Shown: positions 10,809 to 21,873 of the stretch, one piece after another
Position numbering within the stretch: position 1 is the first letter of the stretch
Layout of the letters: every line of letters starts with the position of its first letter
Source: Cycas panzhihuaensis
Taxonomy: Eukaryota; Cycadophyta
Direction: 5' to 3'
Length of the DNA stretch: 64,000 nucleotides
NCBI GenBank assembly: GCA_023213395.1
Contig: CM041465.1
Location: forward strand, 17,112,001-17,176,000
Made by a program: the position numbers and the translations under genes
The notes under the pieces: generated by a model
What the model was told of the DNA's origin: nothing
The model's database searches: none
What the model saw: the letters and a program-made list of their open reading frames with translations, nothing else

Positions 10809-11605
10809 TGTCTCTTATCAACGCTTTTTGTTCTTTGTCTCTTTGTGGAGAAAATGCTCTAGGAAAGTCGAAAAGTGAGGTGAGTAATGATGCCAATGAA
10901 TGAAAAAAATGGTTTTATGTCTCGAGTGAAGCAAGTGAACGTTGGGGCCCTCAGGCGCCCAACTGTTAGAGCCACGCCAGATTACGAAAATCGCGGCCAT
11001 CGTCGCGTGGTTTCTCTTTTTAAATTTTAAACAACAGATCACGATAAACTTAGCAGCATCTAAGTTTATCATGCAGACGACCGGTACCGCCGAACTCCGC
11101 AGATCGCCTAATTTATCATGCAGACGAACCGAAACCCAAAAAATGTAAAATTAAAGTAAGAAATCAGTCTTTAAGGCAAAATCATAAGTTAAACTCAAAA
11201 TACATTAGTCAAGAGCGGTTTTAAGTCATGGGCATGTGCTCAAGCGGTAAAAAGACCTAACTAAGGGTTAAACCAGCTTAGAAAGGGTTTGCAACATAAG
11301 CGACGCCAGAACACGCATAAACAGCCGGCAAAAGAATCCCGAAAGACCATGGAGACGCTGGGTGGTTGTACGCCATACGGTGTCGATTCACGATGAATGC
11401 CCCCGCTGTGAGTCGTCATAGGCTAAAAGGTGCCGTTAGGCACATGCATAATGAACAAGCAATCAAACAGGTGCATATGGACAGGCACATGTCAATCAAA
11501 CCATTCCCAATTACTGCAACGATCATAAGTAAGCAAAGTAAAGGCATATACCCGCACAAACCTGTGTCGATGTGTCGCAAGTCCATTCCCGATAGCCGGG
11601 AAACA
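10809..11605 (-). repeat. LTR (5' LTR in element sense), complete, 797 bp
   Basis: Begins TGTCTCTTATCAACGC and ends CCGGGAAACA, so it has the usual TG...CA ends on both strands. It matches 1-788. Base 11606 onwards (GTCCT...) belongs to unrelated older gypsy coding sequence, so GTCCT is the expected 5-bp target duplication; its partner would lie just left of the window. Confidence 0.9.
11043..11070. other. LTR hairpin, 11-bp arms
   Basis: GATAAACTTAG and CTAAGTTTATC flank the loop CAGCAT. It is the counterpart of the 14-bp hairpin at 238-268, with changed loop and shortened arms. Confidence 0.65.
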
Positions 11606-11639
11606 GTCCTCTTCCATCTTTTATTTCTTAATCTAAGAA

Positions 11640-12857
11640 CCTTCACCTTGCCAACCTCTTTCATCTTGATCATTTTGAGAATGATGAAGCGATTGTTAAG
11701 CATTTAGTAGGTTCATCTCCTAGTTTTCCTTATGGACATCATAAGTTAGGATTTTCTAAAGTCATAGTCGATTATTCTTAACCCCAAGAGCCTATCTCTT
11801 TAATTGACCTACTCCTCCTTATTTTAAGGAAGGGAATGTAATGCTTATGGAACAAACCATTGACATAGATTTAGAAATAGAGGATACCCCTAAAATTATC
11901 AAGTTGGAAGCTAATTGTACTCCCTAAGAGATCACCCAGTTTAAGGATCTCTTATGCGAGTTCCACTCAGTTTTTGTGTGGGACTATAAATATATACAAG
12001 GCCTTGACTCCCAAATCATTAAACATAATATTACTGTTATTCCTAGCATAAAACTTGAATGACAAAAGTAGCACCCTATCCATCCTTACCTCTCTCTTGT
12101 CATTAAGCAAGAAGTAGAGAAGTTATTGGCAACTAGATTCATTAAGAGCATCGATTACTCCCAATATGTCTCTAACATAGTTCTTGTAGCAAAGAAGAAT
12201 GGTATGATTTAGATTTGCATCGACTTTCATGACATTAACAATGTGTGTCCTAAAGATAATTTCTCTCTTCCCTTCCTTAATCAAATTTATGACCACATGG
12301 TTGGTTTTGAGGTAATATCTCTTTTGGATAGATTTTTAGGATATAATCAAATTTCTATTACACCCATGACCTCTATAAGACTGCTTTTACCACTCCTTGG
12401 GGCACCTTCATTTACAAAGTCATGCCTTTTAGATTGAAGAATGCTGAAGTGATATATCAAAGGCCTTTGATTCACATTTTCCATGACCTAATTAGTAATA
12501 TTATTGCCATTTATTTAGATGATATGCTTGCCCTTTCATGCAAAAGATCCAATTATTTGCATGATGTCATAACCATTTTTGAAAGATGTAAAAAGTATCA
12601 CTTATGCCTTAACCCTTCCAAATGTGTTTTTGCCATTATATGAGGAAAGATGTTGGGAAACATTAGGATTATAATCGATCTTGAAAAGATCAAGGCCATT
12701 GTTTAAATGCCTCCTCCTAGGACTCAAAGATAGATTAAATCTTTTCTAGGTAGGCCTAGTTTTCTACGACGTTTTATTGCTAACTTTGCCTTAGATGCTA
12801 AGCCTATTACACCTCTGCAATGAGGATAAACTATGGTTATGAAGCTTGTTCCTTTGC
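11640..12857 (+). pseudogene. Ty3/gypsy reverse transcriptase relic of element A
   Basis: The frame begins in the protease-RT linker (HLVGSSPSFPYG near 11705) and continues to RT. Segments seen include VEKLLATRFIKSIDYSQYVS (~12116-12175), VAKKNGM, CIDFHDINNVCPKDNFSLP, VISLLDRF and, in the palm, IYLDDMLALS at ~12510-12540, so the catalytic Asp pair is kept. Then LNPSKCVF and the start of the RNase H connection follow. Stops occur at Gln, Arg and Trp positions. The RT is cut before its own RNase H, and a 3'-type motif follows at 12859. Confidence 0.8.
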
Positions 12858-13889
12858 CTAATGAGCTAAAACTATAGGCAAACCCTCTCTTTCTTTTGAT
12901 ATCTTCTTGCTTTCATTAACATTGTGTTGTTCTTATGATAGATCTAGCCCATGATCATGTAAGTTGTTTGTTCTTTCTAGCCTCTACATTGATTGTGAAT
13001 TTACCATCACTTGGATCTTGTTCTCCTTTGAGTTCTACACTCAAAAGAGAACCTATGCCCCCAACTTTATTGTACATTCATCCCAGAAATAGAAACACCT
13101 TCATCAGCTTTGAGTATCCACTCATTTATTGAGAGTTTATTTTTATTTACCAGTTTGTTACCTTATCGATTCAGAGCTTACTTTCATTTGTTAATTAGCT
13201 ACTTTGGGATTTCCTTTTTAGTCATATATCACCAGTTGTTAATCATTTTTATTATCCTTAGTTCTCTTTATTATTCATCTGAAACAAATACTTGTCTTGA
13301 TGCCTTCCCTTCACACTTGGAGACATCGTGATTTTGATTTCCTTTATTTTTCACAATTTATTCCTTAAGGAGATTGGGCCCTCTCCCTTTCTAGATTCTA
13401 TTAAAAAGGAGAAATCCTTATTATGTTGAGTGGAAGAGTTTCTTAAGAAGATAATTGTGATCTTATTCTTATGAAAGGTGGAAGTGAAAAGTAAAAAAAG
13501 AAAAAAAGAAAAAGTGAAGCCAAAAAAAAGAAAAAAAAAAGAAGAAAGAAAAAGTTAAGTAAAAAGTAAGTTTATTATTTTTTATCCTCTTATAATTTGG
13601 GGCAAGTCACGTGATGGCTTCGTCCCCATCTATCTATCTATAGGTTAGGTTCATTTAGATGAGTCATTCAAGATTTTTAGATCTAGCTGCCTAGGTCCAT
13701 TATGGCCTTAGTTATAATTGAACCCTACTTAATAGTTTGATCATAATCATCTTACTTAGGTTCCTTCCTCTTTCTTCATCACAGTCAGAGATCTACTTCT
13801 ACCACCATCTCCTTACTAATTGATTCCTGTACCATCCCCCATTGATCACATAATCTCTAAGTTTTGATCCTATCATTCCCATGGCATTG
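12858..13889 (+). other. Spacer of element A: 3' motif and purine-rich tract, no gene recognised
   Basis: It starts with TAATGAGCTAAAACTATAGG (12859-12878), one of the recurring TAAACTATGG-type motifs. A purine tract of AAAG/GAAG repeats lies at ~13490-13560, followed by sequence matching 51060-51220 of element C (shared ATGGCTTCGTCCCCATCTA / ATGGTCTCATCCCCATCTA). So the purine tract plus flank is a family feature just before the downstream RNase H. Open frames of 60-75 residues here show no domain. Confidence 0.5.
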
Positions 13890-13998
13890 AGTATCTTCAC
13901 TAATGGGGCTAGTTGAGGAAACCCAAGACTGTCTACTTCTGCTTGGGTGGTTTATGACCAATTAGGAAGTCCCCTTATTTCCATGGGTTTCTTCATAC
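13890..13998 (+). pseudogene. N-terminal part of a separate RNase H, split by Copia 1
   Basis: Reads SIFTNGAS-stop-GNPRLSTSAWVV and ends in GFFI. This is the first strand region of an RNase H fold, where FTDGAS is usual, so the first catalytic Asp has become Asn. The frame stops at the Copia 1 target duplication and the rest of the domain is at 21587-21873. The matching domain in element C is at 51408-51818. Confidence 0.65.
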
Positions 13999-14309
13999 TA
14001 AAAGAGGTTAATGTAGCAAGGTCATTTGTGTAGATTAATTAAGTGACCTTAAGATATATTATTAGCATTAGTCTCTTAGTGAAATAGACTTTATATGTAT
14101 TTAAATGTAATTTCAGGTTCATGTCATTAGGTAGGAAAATCCTAACCCTCATGCTCACCCTTAATAATAAAAAGCAAAATCTCAAGGAGGGAGTTATTAT
14201 TCATTCTCACCTCCAAGCTTGCTTTTATACCTTGTTTCATATCTTTTTCATTCTCCATTACCATTGTATACATGTGAGTGATTTATTCCATAGATCCATC
14301 CTTCCTTCA
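13999..14309 (+). repeat. 5' LTR of Copia 1
   Basis: Begins TAAAAGAGGTTAATGTA and ends CCTTCCTTCA. It matches 21271-21580 throughout, including TATTATTAGCATTAG and the GGAGGGAGTTATTATTCATT block. Confidence 0.9.
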
Positions 14310-14311
14310 TG

Positions 14312-14323
14312 TGGTATTAAAGC
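14312..14323 (+). other. Primer-binding site of Copia 1 (initiator tRNA-Met type)
   Basis: TGGTATTAAAGC lies two bases after the LTR. The plant copia consensus is TGGTATCAGAGC, so two changes are present. Confidence 0.8.
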
Positions 14324-16252
14324 TAGAAGGAGATCTATTCACTCCATTCCACTTGCATAGAGTCATTTTGCTTCTCCTTCACCTTTAATATGAAGTATTA
14401 AAAGTGTATTCATTATTTTTAATATTTTAAGAGCTTAAAATTATAGTACTTTATATGTTACTACTTTCTCTATATGTGTAGAATTTCAAAGATGAAAAAT
14501 ATAGGTTTTTGAAGCTGTTTGGTTACTGGAACATTCCTAGAAGCATTAAAAGCCTACAATTTTATGAAAAAATTAATCATCTCAGATTTTGATAAAATTT
14601 AGCATGCAAGGTTAACTTAACTAGAGAATCATTTTTATCTTCTAGAGCAACTTTAGATTCAACCTACAATAACGAGTTTTAGCTGAAATAAAAGGGTAAA
14701 ATTTACAAATAAATGACTTAAGACACTTTTCCCAATGAAATCCTTTAATCATAAGATAAAAATATGATTTATTTTTTAAGGTATTTTGTAGATTTATATA
14801 TTAAGATGATTTTAAGATAAATCTCATCAAATTTTATCCACCATTTAGTGACATCTATGTAGTTTCTTATAAATGCTAAATTTGCCTAGTCAACCCCATA
14901 AAGGATATTGCGAGGGAATTTTGGGAAAATTTTTTGGCTGATTTTGGAGATGGTGTAGAAGGAAAAGTTGATGTACATGTCAAGATACAACATTTGATAT
15001 ATTAAAGTTTAGATTCTGAGACAATGGATCTGACAAGATTCTATTTTTGTGTTTTTTTTGGGTAAAAATTTTTTATGCCTTTTTAAAAATATGACTTCAC
15101 TACTCTATTAGAAATGACATTCTGAACACATTTTTCTTCTACAATAAATTTAGATTCCATCATTTAGGCCTTTGTATTTGTAATTTTTAGAAATTTTACC
15201 CATTTATTATTATTTATAAATTTTGTGAAAAATTTATAAATTAGGGCAAAATAACATGTATATAGATTTAGAAAAATTAGTATTTTAGTGGCAAGTTGAT
15301 CCAATTTTTAGCCCTTTGTGGCTTTTGTTTTAAAATTTTCAAAACCATATTTAGAAACATTGTATTAAAGCAAGGGAAACCTTGGATTGGAAGTAACATC
15401 TGGTTCCTCTGTTATATCTAACATGCTTTCTCTATTTGCACACATAACATAAAACATTACATAAAGTAGCAACAACAACAAAGCAAGCACAAAAAGTAAG
15501 CAAACATATTTGACAACTTTCCATTTCAGTTATTTGAAAATAACTTATATTATGCCTAAAGGAATTTCATTTGTATACTTTTTATCGTCAGTTCTTGACT
15601 TGTATGGATACTTGCATTGGTTGAAATAGACCATAGTTGGCTGAAGTCTAGGCCCTAAGGGAGGTATGAGTTTCATACTGAGTTTGGTCTTAACTAGAAT
15701 AGTGGTAGATGGATAGGTTAGCCATATCTATAGTCTCCAATTAGGGATAACCCTGATAACCACTTGGGAAAAATGAAAACCTTAATGCAAGATTAAAATT
15801 AACTCAGTTTAATATCCATCATAGCTGTGGGATATAAATGTACCATTTAACTCTTCAAAGGAGGTATATAACTACACACTAGTGAACTAAATGAGGACTA
15901 GGAGTACCTGGGCTCTATTGTGACTTGGATTTTATCACTAAGTACATGTGTGGGTATTGTGGGTGAAGGCCCTAATCGTATACTAGAAGCCTTAGGCATC
16001 AAAACCTCACCTACATTTGGACACAAGTTAGAGGTTAGTGGCATGACATATCACCACTCTTTGCTAGCTCTACATTATGCCTCATTTTTATATCATTCCT
16101 TATACTCATTTTTTATAATTGTTAAAAATACTTAATCATTGCTTGCTTCTCATCATAGCATTTATTTCTACATCCTTGTTGCACTAGGTATACTAGCCAC
16201 ACGTGTTAGTGGCATATACTTCTATCATCTCTTCTACTTCTTCATTATTACC
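14324..16252 (+). other. Leader of Copia 1, with a block conserved in Copia 2
   Basis: No conserved ORF is visible. The last ~450 bases (15590-16040) match the Copia 2 leader (27680-28110): both contain CAATTAGGGAT, CCTGATAAC, TGTGACTTGGATTTTATCAC and GGGTGAAG in the same order. An AT-rich stretch fills 14400-15500. Confidence 0.55.
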
Positions 16253-17290
16253 ATGTCATCTCAATTCAAGCAGAATGCCATTTGTATATTAAAAGGTAAA
16301 GGAAATTAGGATTTGTAGTACACAGGAGTTAAAAATGCTACTAAGTATGAAGGCCTTTAGAGAGCCTACTTATAGCCTATACCCATCATACCTACAATAA
16401 CTACAACATATGCTTCCAGATTATTTACTCCAATAGCTCCTATATATGTCATAGCCAAACTACAATGGCAGATTGATAATGAAAAGATTCATGCAATAAT
16501 TATATTGGTCACTAATCACTCCTTGTACAACTTGATTAATAAAGAGCAATATGATACAGCCTGGAAGGTCCTTGAAGATCTCAAGAAGAACTATGATACC
16601 AAGTTAGATTTAGAATTTGTTCATCTTATTCTAAAAATGAACAAATTAAAAATGTAGAAGGGATGAGCTCATGAGATAATAAATCTCTTTTGACCAATAA
16701 AACATGCAATTGATAAAGATTTTAAGACTTAATATATCACTTGAGCATTCTTGATCCAATCATGTCTACATGTCCCTAATTATAAAAACTTGCTTAGAAG
16801 TCTCTAATCTAGTGGAACATTGAAGATACTTAACTTCAAAACACTTGCTAAGAAGTTTATAGAATTTGACAAGACCTTTGATACCAACTTTGTATCCTCT
16901 GACTCTGTTTTAGATGTAGCCTTTGAGGTGGAAGAAGAAGCTTGCTACATAAAAAATTAAGATCCCTCTCATGACAGAGGAAATAACTAAGTAAGACTAA
17001 GAGAAAGAAATATGAGAAATTATCCACAAGGTCAACCAAACCCTCAGTCACAACCTTGACAGTCTCAAGGCCAAGGGCCACCTTAACAAAGAGTAAGATA
17101 GTCAAGTCAAACTAGTATCTCTTTAGGGACTGGCAATCAAACTATTATGTGTGATTAATGTAACCATAAAGGACACTTTACAAAAGACTATAAAACTAGC
17201 ACTTATAAGATGACTAGGTTCTAACCAAAACATGGAGCTCACAATGTTGAAGAAACTTATGAATAATCATTTAGTGGTGTAGGTTTTGTA
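16253..17290 (+). pseudogene. Copia 1 gag relic
   Basis: The start is ATG at 16253, followed by SSQFKQNAICILKGKGN. Later segments LINKEQYDTAWKVLEDLKKN and TKLDLEFVHLILKMNKLKM match Copia 2 gag. The zinc knuckle at 17150-17191 reads C-D-stop-C-N-H-K-G-H-F-T-K-D-Y: the second residue after the first Cys is a stop, and the last Cys of CX2CX4HX4C is Tyr. Gag would form the particle and bind RNA. Confidence 0.8.
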
Positions 17291-17399
17291 TAACTACACT
17301 TTCAAAGAATTGAGGGATCTTCAGCATCAAATGTTATTGACCAACTAAAGAGATACTTTGAAACTTGATGTGAATATATCACTTATGAATTCCCTTCAC

Positions 17400-18775
17400 C
17401 AATGTCAAGCCCTATTGGAATTCCAAATAGTGTGGCTTTAATCAATGGACAGTGGATCATAGACACAAGAGTAACTCAACATATGATATGTAATCACAGT
17501 CTATATTAAACATTTGACTCAAATATTTAAGGAGTCATTCACATGGCTAATAAATCATAACAACCTATTGAAGGAATTAGTAACATATGTCTAAAACTCC
17601 CAAGCTAAAGAGATTTTACATTATTTGATGTCTTATACATACCCAATGTCAAACAAAACCTACTCTCCTTATCCACACTTGTCTCTCGTGGATTTAATTT
17701 GAGCATAACCATAAATAACTAGACTCTCTAGGTCATTCATCCTCCAACTAATCAAGTGGTCTTGATTGGACATCTCTCTAGCAAACTCTTTCTATTGAAT
17801 GGCTCTCGATCTTCTGAAGCTCATTGTGCCCAAAGCCCTTATGTTGATGAAGAATTTATATTTAATTCCATCTTGACCCATCTAGTGTTGTCACTAGAAG
17901 CTCTCTGGCATGCTCACATGGGCCATGTTTATATTGATAGACTTAGAGATCTTTATAATACTCTTCTAAATCTTCCAAAGTTCTCCTCTAAGCCCTTTAA
18001 ATAAGAAGCTTGTATCATTGTTAAATCTCATCGACAACCCTTTCCTAAAAGTCAGTGGAAATTTAGCCATCCATTATAATTTGTATACTTTGATCTATGC
18101 ATACCAATGCCCATTTCTTCACTAAAGGGCAAGCTATATTATATCTCTTTCATTGATGATTTCACAAAAAAAAGTATGGGTAGCTTTTCTACACAAGAAA
18201 GATAAAGCATTTTATTTATTCAAAGAATTTAAAGCCTGCACTGAAAAAGAGTCAAGTTATAAACTTAAATGCTTTGAACTGATAATAGTGGTGAATATAC
18301 CTTATATGAGTTTGAAATCTACCTTCGAGACAATGGCATCAAGCTTCAAATAATAATAGTAGGTACCCCACAACAAAATGGAGTTGCCAAGTGCATGAAT
18401 AGGATAATCATGAACATAGCTCGGGCTATGTTAGTATACAAAAATGTACCTCCCTACCTATGGGCTGAAGCCATCTAAATAACTATTTATTATATTAATG
18501 CTCTTAGCCTATCAAAGGAAGGACAATCACCTAATAAAAAGTGGTTAGGATAAGCCCTCATTATTTACCACTTTAAAATTTTTGGCTCTACATGCTATGC
18601 CCACATTCTAGATATAGATTGAAATAAACTCTAGCTAAGGGTGCTTAAAGACATCTTTGTTAGATACCCTATGGATAAGAAAGGGTATAAGGTCTTTATA
18701 CCTTCACAACAAAACATTATCATTATCAAAGATGTCATTTTAATGGAGACAGAGGATTAATCTCTTAGACTGGAC
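17400..18775 (+). pseudogene. Copia 1 protease and integrase relic
   Basis: Protease: WIIDTRVTQHM at ~17453 lies where WI(I/L)DSGAT is usual, so the active D-S-G is now D-T-R; DVLYIPNVKQNLLSLS follows. Integrase: the zinc-binding region around LWHAHMGHVYIDRL (~17908), then catalytic-core pieces including TDNSGEYTLYEF and GTPQQNGVAKCMNR, where the catalytic Glu of the usual GVAE is Lys. Stops and frameshifts interrupt it, for instance near 18170. Confidence 0.8.
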
Positions 18776-19236
18776 TCCAAAATACCCTCACACTACTATA
18801 ATAATGTTATCAAGTATGATGTTCAGATTCTAAAATTTAGGGGTGGGGAGGGGACAGACATAAATTACTCTAAATATTGGAAGCTAATAATAGAGCCTGA
18901 GAGGATACAAGTTGTGACTTTGAATTGATGAGTGAACATCTAGCACCATCCTTTAAAGATAGTAAAGTTAACAAAGGTAAAGCTATTATAAAAGAATCAT
19001 CCTCTCCACCTTCAGTCGACAAAGGTAAAATAGTGGTAGAAGGACCATCTTCCTTAGGTGTATCAACATCCTCCTTATAAAATTATCATTTTAATGAATA
19101 TGATGAAAACCAAGAAGTTGAGGAAATGAGGACCTCATTACCAACTTGAATATCTTAAGAAGCCTACTAGATCAATAAGGACATATGACTAGATGAGCTA
19201 GGCAAAACTGTTACTCAAAGTGCCCATAGATCAAGG
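18776..19236 (+). other. Copia 1 integrase-RT linker
   Basis: Low-complexity Ser/Pro-rich coding relic (segments such as SSSPPSVDKGK) between integrase and RT. No domain is expected here; stops are frequent. Confidence 0.5.
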
Positions 19237-20800
19237 ATGTTGGAATCATTATATACTGAACTTAAACCAACAAAACTATACCTTACTCTTAATGAAGATC
19301 CCCTCTCGTACCAAGAAACTGTAAAGCATACAACTTGGAGAAATGTTATGAACGAAAAGTACCAATCTCTTATCAAGAATGATACATGGGAGCTCATTGA
19401 TCTACCACTTGGAAGAAAGGTAGTTCAAAATAAATAGGTGTTTAAAAATATATAGATCAGATGGTACCTTTAACAAACACAAGGAAAGGTTGGTAGCTAA
19501 AAGATTCACACAAAGGGAAGGTATCAACTATAATGAAATATTTGCACCTACAATGAAGTGGCTTACAATTAAACCTCTTATGGCCTTAGCTACTCAATAG
19601 GGTTGGAAAATCCACCAACTCAATATTAAGACTACATTTCTTAATGAGGATCTTGAAGAAGAAATTTACATGGCTAAGCCAGAAGGATATGAGATCAAAG
19701 GTTAAGAGCATAAGGTTTGAAAGCTCAAAAAGTCCTTGTATGGCCTTAAACAAGTCCCTCATGCTTGGTTTACCAACTTGTCTGAAAGAATGAGGTAACT
19801 TAGATACGGGATTTGTGACTACCAAGATATTGATATAACATTGTTCATCAAGTGCCAAAAGGATAAAGTCACTTATCTCATATTCTTTGTGGATGACATA
19901 TTAGTAATAGGTAATAGTGAATAGGCAATAAGCCAACTAAAAAAAGACCTTGCTAAAATGTTCAAATTGTCTGACCCCAGTTTGATGAAATATTATTTGG
20001 GAATTAAAGTAACAAAAAAGAATAGAAAAATTTTCCTCTCCCAAGAAAAATACATCAATGATCTTCTAACCAAGTTTCGTTTAGAAGATGCTTGACTAGT
20101 AGCTTTACCTGTAGACCCTAACACCAAACTCTTAGCTGATGGTAATATTAGGGAGGCAAACACAACACTCTATAGGAAACTTATAGGTAGTCTTATCTAC
20201 ACTACTAATACAAACCTACATATTGCACACTCTATCAGAATTCTTATATGATTCATGACAAATCCTAAGTAGAATCATTAGCAGACTATAGTTCAAGTGT
20301 TAAAATACCTAAAGACAACCAACAAATTTAGTCTATTGTATGAACCTAATAATAAATTTAAGCTTTCTGCATATGTAGACTTAGACTTTATAGGAGATAA
20401 AGATACATAAAGATCTACATTTGAGTATGTAATGTTTATTAGAATAGTACCAATATCATGGAGATCTAGATGATTAAAGATAGTTGTTGATTCAACTGCT
20501 GAAGTTGACTACATTACTACTTCTAGGACTAGAAAGGAGGTGACATGGTTGAGAAAATTATTGGAAATATTGAATATTCCCAAACAAGTCCTACTAGTCT
20601 TCATGTAGATAATCAATTAGTAATTTGCATGGCAAAAAATCTTGTATTTAATAATCATACCAAACACATAATTACAAAAGTCCATAGGATTAGAGAACTT
20701 GTTTATGAAGACAAAATTCAATTGGAATACTACCCCATAGTAGATCAAATGTTTGATATTTTTACCAATCCACTACAAAAGGTGAAGTTTGAATAATTCC
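19237..20800 (+). pseudogene. Copia 1 reverse transcriptase and RNase H relic
   Basis: The N-part TWRNVMNEKYQSLIKNDTWE (~19330) is frame 1; RT then continues one frame over with EGINYNEIFAPTMKW, YGLKQVPHAW and the catalytic FVDD at 19886-19897, which is intact. LMKYYLGIKV and QEKYINDLL follow. RNase H pieces include AYVDLDFIGDKDT, SWRSR and LHVDNQLVICMAK (frame 1, 20545-20796). Frameshifts near 19440 and after 20500 and several stops inactivate it. Confidence 0.85.
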
Positions 20801-21260
20801 GAAGGTAACTCAGCCTTAGGGCCCCCATCTTTGACTGATCAAAGAAGATAATAAAAGGATCATCATACTTTATTCTCTTCATGAAAACCCCTTATGGGAA
20901 TGGAAGAATAAGAGTAAGTCTCCGCTCTATCCTATTTGTGAAAACCCCATGTGGGCACGAAAGGATAAGGGTTGTACTAGTTTTAGAAAATTGAAACCTA
21001 TGAAAACCTAAAAGGGCATAGGAGATGACCAAATGGTATCTAGAGACTTAGTAGAATAAGCTATTTGCCTATCAAACTATATTAAAAAGCCACCTTAGCC
21101 ATTTTGATTTATAAAAGGGGGTATAGATCTTAGAAAATCTATGGGTTTTTATTTTCCATGAGGGTTTTCTCACAAAAGTGTCATTTAGAATTTTATTATA
21201 ATAATAAGGCTCAAATGAAGAGCTCATAGAATAGATTTTCTCAAAATGACCTTCCACAAT
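20801..21260 (+). other. 3' untranslated region of Copia 1
   Basis: Holds a doubled short segment: GAAAACCCCTTATGGGAATG (~20881) and GAAAACCCCATGTGGGCACG (~20940), each followed by a (GA)AGGATAAGGG-like run. Copia 2 has one copy (~33070). Confidence 0.5.
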
Positions 21261-21270
21261 TAAGGGGGAT
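21261..21270 (+). other. Polypurine tract of Copia 1
   Basis: TAAGGGGGAT lies directly before the 3' LTR. This is the usual site where plus-strand DNA synthesis is primed. Confidence 0.8.
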
Positions 21271-21580
21271 TAAAAGAGGTTAATGTATTAAGGTCATTTA
21301 TGTAGATTAATTAAGTAACCTTAGGATATATTATTAGCATTAGACTCTTAGTGAAATATACTTTATATGCATTTAGATTTAATTTTAGGTTCATGTCATT
21401 AGGCAAAAAAATCCTAACCCTAATGATCGCCCTCAATAATAAAAGGCAAAATCTCAAGGAGGGAGTTATTATTCATTCTCACCTCCAAGCTTGATCTCAT
21501 ATATTATTTTATATCATTTTCATTCTCCATTACCATTGTGTGCATGTGAGTGATTTATTCCCTAGACCCATCCTTCCTCA
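21271..21580 (+). repeat. 3' LTR of Copia 1
   Basis: Pair of 13999-14309, from TAAAAGAGGTTAATGTA to CATCCTTCCTCA. Confidence 0.9.
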
Positions 21581-21586
21581 ATATAC

Positions 21587-21873
21587 CTAGGGCAACCAAT
21601 AATGAAACCTAATACCTTGCAATTATAAGAGCCTTATTAGATATTTTTCACTTTTACCTTGGACCTATTACTTTATATGTCGATTCGCAGGTTGTGATTC
21701 ACCAGTTGGTTGAGATGTACCAAGTCCTTTCTCCACGACTCCTTCTTTTACATCATCAAGTCTTATCATTGTTATTCCTATTCACTTCAGTAATTATCCA
21801 ATACATACCTCATTCTTTTAATCTCGAAGCTAATGCTCTCATTTCCTCGATCCTTGATGATCATGTTGATTGA
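21587..21873 (+). pseudogene. C-terminal part of the RNase H split by Copia 1
   Basis: Starts right after the target duplication and reads PRATNNET-stop-YLAIIRALL, then LYVDSQVVIHQ and a tail containing HSFNLEANAL. ATNN-A-Y, DSQ and N-AD-L are RNase H landmarks. The Glu of the IEAL-type helix and the last Asp are altered. The stop at 21871 ends the domain and 3' motif repeats follow within 40 bases, as in element C. Confidence 0.7.

Larger units (their letters stand above)
1..11605 (-). mobile_element. Non-autonomous Ty3/gypsy LTR element carrying gag-protease and an antisense PMD gene
   Basis: Two long direct repeats bound the element. In element sense (minus strand) the order is 5' LTR (10809-11605), a ~2.1 kb leader, gag, protease, a short 3' repeat block, a PMD gene in the opposite direction, and the 3' LTR (1-788). 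Gag and protease match element D (56-59 kb) in order and motifs. I see no RT, RNase H or integrase motif on the minus strand between 5.3 kb and the 3' LTR, so it probably depended on a relative for replication. The window begins about two bases inside the left LTR. The right LTR ends in CA and abuts older AT-rich gypsy pol sequence, so this element is a nested insertion. CpG is common here and rare in the rest of the window. Assignment to the Tat-like branch is inferred from D. Confidence 0.8.
13999..21580 (+). mobile_element. Copia 1: Ty1/copia element inserted in the RNase H of element A
   Basis: Complete in structure: LTRs of 311 and 310 bp, a tRNA-Met-type primer site, a ~1.9 kb leader, gag, protease, integrase, RT, RNase H and a polypurine tract. 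Integrase precedes RT, the copia order. The flanks are CATAC (13994-13998) and TATAC (21582-21586), a target duplication with one C/T difference and one extra A. LTRs start TA rather than TG, consistent with decay. The polyprotein has many stops plus some frameshifts, so the element is dead. Confidence 0.9.

Noticed and set aside
13110-13331. Membrane-like hydrophobic 73-residue frame
   Set aside because: AT-rich spacer gives Phe/Leu/Ile runs by composition; no conserved counterpart in element C.
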